Assembly: GCA_038247995.1 (NCBI GenBank)
Contig: JBBRUG010000153.1
Location: 1 to 13,641 of the forward strand
Reading direction: 5' to 3'
DNA: 13,641 nt
Source: JBBRUG01 sp038247995
GTDB lineage: Bacteria; Chloroflexota; Chloroflexia; Chloroflexales; Chloroflexaceae
Below, piece by piece: positions 12,257 to 13,641 of this stretch. Below the pieces are notes generated by a model, which had not been told where the DNA came from, made no database searches, and was given only the letters and a program-made list of their open reading frames with translations. The translations under genes were made by a program, and so were the position numbers. The first letter of the stretch is position 1. The number at the start of each line of letters is the position of its first letter.

Positions 12257-13360
12257 CTACTCACCAGCCGCCGGACTGCGATCGCCGATGGTAGGCATTG
12301 GGGAGGGGTTTTCTTCGGGCGGTGGTTGTGGATGCGCCGGAGCGCCCATGAGTTGCGCGAACCAGCGGGTTTCCTCGAAGCTATCGAGGGTGAACATCGC
12401 CAGCACCGTAATCGGCATCGAGAGGAATGTGCCGGGCGGGCCGAGCAACCAGGTCCAGAAGAAGAAGGAGATGAAGACAACTGTAGGCGAAATACTTAAG
12501 CCGCGGCCCAACAATGAGGGCGCGATCAGATTTTCCATCGACATGTTGATCACGGTTACGGCGCCAACAACAATCGCAGCCCGCACAAGACCATGTTCAG
12601 CCAGTGCGAGGAGCGCAACCGGGATGAGCGCAACCGGAATGCCGACATACGGAATATAACTAAAGACAAAGATCAGCATGCCCCAGAGCAAAGCAAAATC
12701 GATCTGCAAGGCAAACATCACCACCGTTGATCCGGCGGCGACAATCAGGTTCACATAGGTACGAATGCCGAAGAAACGCACGACACTGCCGCCAAAGTTG
12801 GTCAGGCGAACAAAGAGTGGGCTTTCCGCACCGAGGCCATTGAGCAGGCGCTGGCGAAAGAACGGCATTTCAACCAGAAAGAAGAGCACCAGTACGCTCA
12901 CGATCAGCGAGTTACCCAAAACGTTGCTGATTCCGGCCAGCACCGGCCCAACCAGGCGCGGTAAGGAAATGCTGTCCAGCAACCCGAAGTATTGCAGATC
13001 GGAGGGGATCACGCCATAGCCGGCCAGTAAAACCCGCAATTGGGTTTCTTGTTCACTGATCAGGCGTTGATAGGTGCCCAAACGCGCTGTCAGGCGGCTC
13101 AGCGAAACGCCAATAAAGGTCGTCAGCAAGGCGGCAAATACCAGGAACCCGATCGCGATGGTGATCAACGCCAACCATGTCGGCACGCCACGCTTCTGCA
13201 GCCAGGTAAAGATCGGGTTGCAGAGTAGCGTAATCACAAGCGCAAGCAGGATTGGGTTTAAAATCGGCGCCGCAAGGCGGATGCCGATCAGCATCACGAC
13301 TACAGCAGCAACGATAAAAAGGGCGCGTACAAAGACGCGCGGTTTGTCTGTGGCTTCCAT
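12257..13360 (-). CDS. AI-2E family transporter (PerM/YdiK/TqsA-like permease)
   Basis: A 367-residue polytopic inner membrane protein. Family members are variously described as exporters of autoinducer-2 or as ion and small-solute antiporters, so the substrate is not predictable. Hydrophobic segments lie near 11-30, 34-47, 60-85, 145-165, 203-220, 222-255, 258-275 and 290-330. The diagnostic C-terminal half is intact: FSYIPYVG (233-240), N-x2-APSLLGRGLSISPTVVF (277-296), and WLLGPPGTFLSMPI (304-317). The central region (about 86-140) is the usual amphipathic soluble insert. The C-tail (340-367) is proline-rich. The start at 13360 is preferred because GAGG lies five bases upstream and the product starts as family members do; a GTG at 13408 would add 16 residues including two cysteines. 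The 12-bp repeat array lies upstream of its presumed promoter. Confidence 0.92.
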   Translation of the reverse strand: MEATDKPRVFVRALFIVAAVVVMLIGIRLAAPILNPILLALVITLLCNPIFTWLQKRGVPTWLALITIAIGFLVFAALLTTFIGVSLSRLTARLGTYQRLISEQETQLRVLLAGYGVIPSDLQYFGLLDSISLPRLVGPVLAGISNVLGNSLIVSVLVLFFLVEMPFFRQRLLNGLGAESPLFVRLTNFGGSVVRFFGIRTYVNLIVAAGSTVVMFALQIDFALLWGMLIFVFSYIPYVGIPVALIPVALLALAEHGLVRAAIVVGAVTVINMSMENLIAPSLLGRGLSISPTVVFISFFFWTWLLGPPGTFLSMPITVLAMFTLDSFEETRWFAQLMGAPAHPQPPPEENPSPMPTIGDRSPAAGE

Positions 13361-13433
13361 AGCCGCCTCACTTGCTTCAGCGCATCCAAAGCAGGCCGCC
13401 AATGACACGCTTTCCGCGATCGTGTATGCGTAA

Positions 13434-13463
13434 CAGTATAACGGTGAGTCGGCAAGAGAGCAA
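13434..13463 (-). promoter_or_regulatory. Candidate promoter of the AI-2E permease gene
   Basis: On the minus strand TATACT (complement of 13434-13439; five of six matches) has TTGCTC (complement of 13458-13463) upstream with an 18-base spacer. Transcription would start near 13427, giving a leader of about 67 bases to the ATG at 13360. The -35 match is limited to its TTG, and the tandem array begins a few bases further upstream. Confidence 0.35.
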
Positions 13464-13468
13464 AACTA

Positions 13469-13641
13469 GCACACTGAAGGCACTGACCCGCACACTGAAG
13501 GCACTGAGCCCGCACACTGAAGGCACTGAGCCCGCACACTGACCCGCACACTGACCCGCACACTGACCCGCACACTGACCCGCACACTGACCCGCACACT
13601 GACCCGCACACTGACCCGCACACTGACCCGCACACTGACCC
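13469..13641. repeat. 12-bp minisatellite with longer founder units, open at the window edge
   Basis: Three long units come first: GCACACTGAAGGCACTGACCC (21 bases, 13469-13489) and two 22-base versions ending GAGCCC (13490-13511, 13512-13533). Nine identical copies of GCACACTGACCC follow in phase to the last base of the window (13534-13641). The short unit looks like a long unit that lost its middle (GAAGGCACT). Because 12 is a multiple of three, one minus-strand frame reads (GSVC)n; this is a repeat artefact, not a gene. Confidence 0.97.

Noticed and set aside
13300..13635. Minus-strand open frame encoding (GSVC)n repeats
   Set aside because: It is open only because the 12-bp repeat is a multiple of three, and it then runs into the permease gene in another frame. 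No ribosome site or conserved domain is seen.

Overview
The window reads as a chromosomal segment of a GC-rich bacterium. The gene content and the GC-rich gaps packed with short tandem repeats resemble filamentous Chloroflexota (Chloroflexus/Roseiflexus relatives). That placement is an inference from style, not from a marker gene. Genes are densely packed and no gene-free stretch exceeds about 300 bases. There is no phage, IS transposase or CRISPR array.

Layout. (1) 1-2102, plus strand: the 3' part of a halogenase-like flavoprotein, then a membrane sensor with HAMP and RsbR-like STAS domains. (2) 2103-2374: a gap with an octamer array, a 102-bp element bounded by 15-bp inverted repeats, a perfect 36-bp palindrome (shared terminator) and a heptamer array. 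(3) 2375-5103, minus strand: a two-gene unit of a proline-rich single-pass membrane protein followed by a divergent FtsH-type AAA+ zinc protease with almost no extracytoplasmic domain. (4) 5104-5325: a divergent control region with dyad sites. (5) 5326-6174, plus strand: a family 3 solute-binding protein without its transporter. It meets the next gene stop codon to stop codon. (6) 10118-6175, minus strand: a polysaccharide operon of a GT4 glycosyltransferase, two Wzz-like membrane proteins, a soluble BY-kinase (CpsD type) and a PHP-family phosphatase (CpsB type). (7) 11101-10271, minus strand: a pyruvate,phosphate dikinase/PEP synthase regulatory protein, separated from the operon by an octamer array that is also a long imperfect palindrome. 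(8) 11267-11343, plus strand: tRNA-Arg(TCG) with its own terminator. (9) 12127-11411, minus strand: a DJ-1/PfpI protein with an unusual membrane-anchor-like tail. (10) 13360-12257, minus strand: an AI-2E family permease. (11) 13469-13641: a 12-bp minisatellite running off the window.

How the genes work together. The clearest functional unit is the polysaccharide module. The glycosyltransferase adds a sugar, the two Wzz-like proteins form the membrane and activator part, the BY-kinase phosphorylates tyrosines and the PHP phosphatase reverses this, together tuning chain length and export. The FtsH-like protease and its small membrane partner form a second likely unit in membrane protein quality control. 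The remaining genes look like independent transcription units. No complete new defence or biosynthetic system is visible. The best candidates for new biology are the protease/partner pair, the unrelated 7-12 nt tandem arrays in several gaps, and the STAS sensor that lacks one expected phosphorylation residue.
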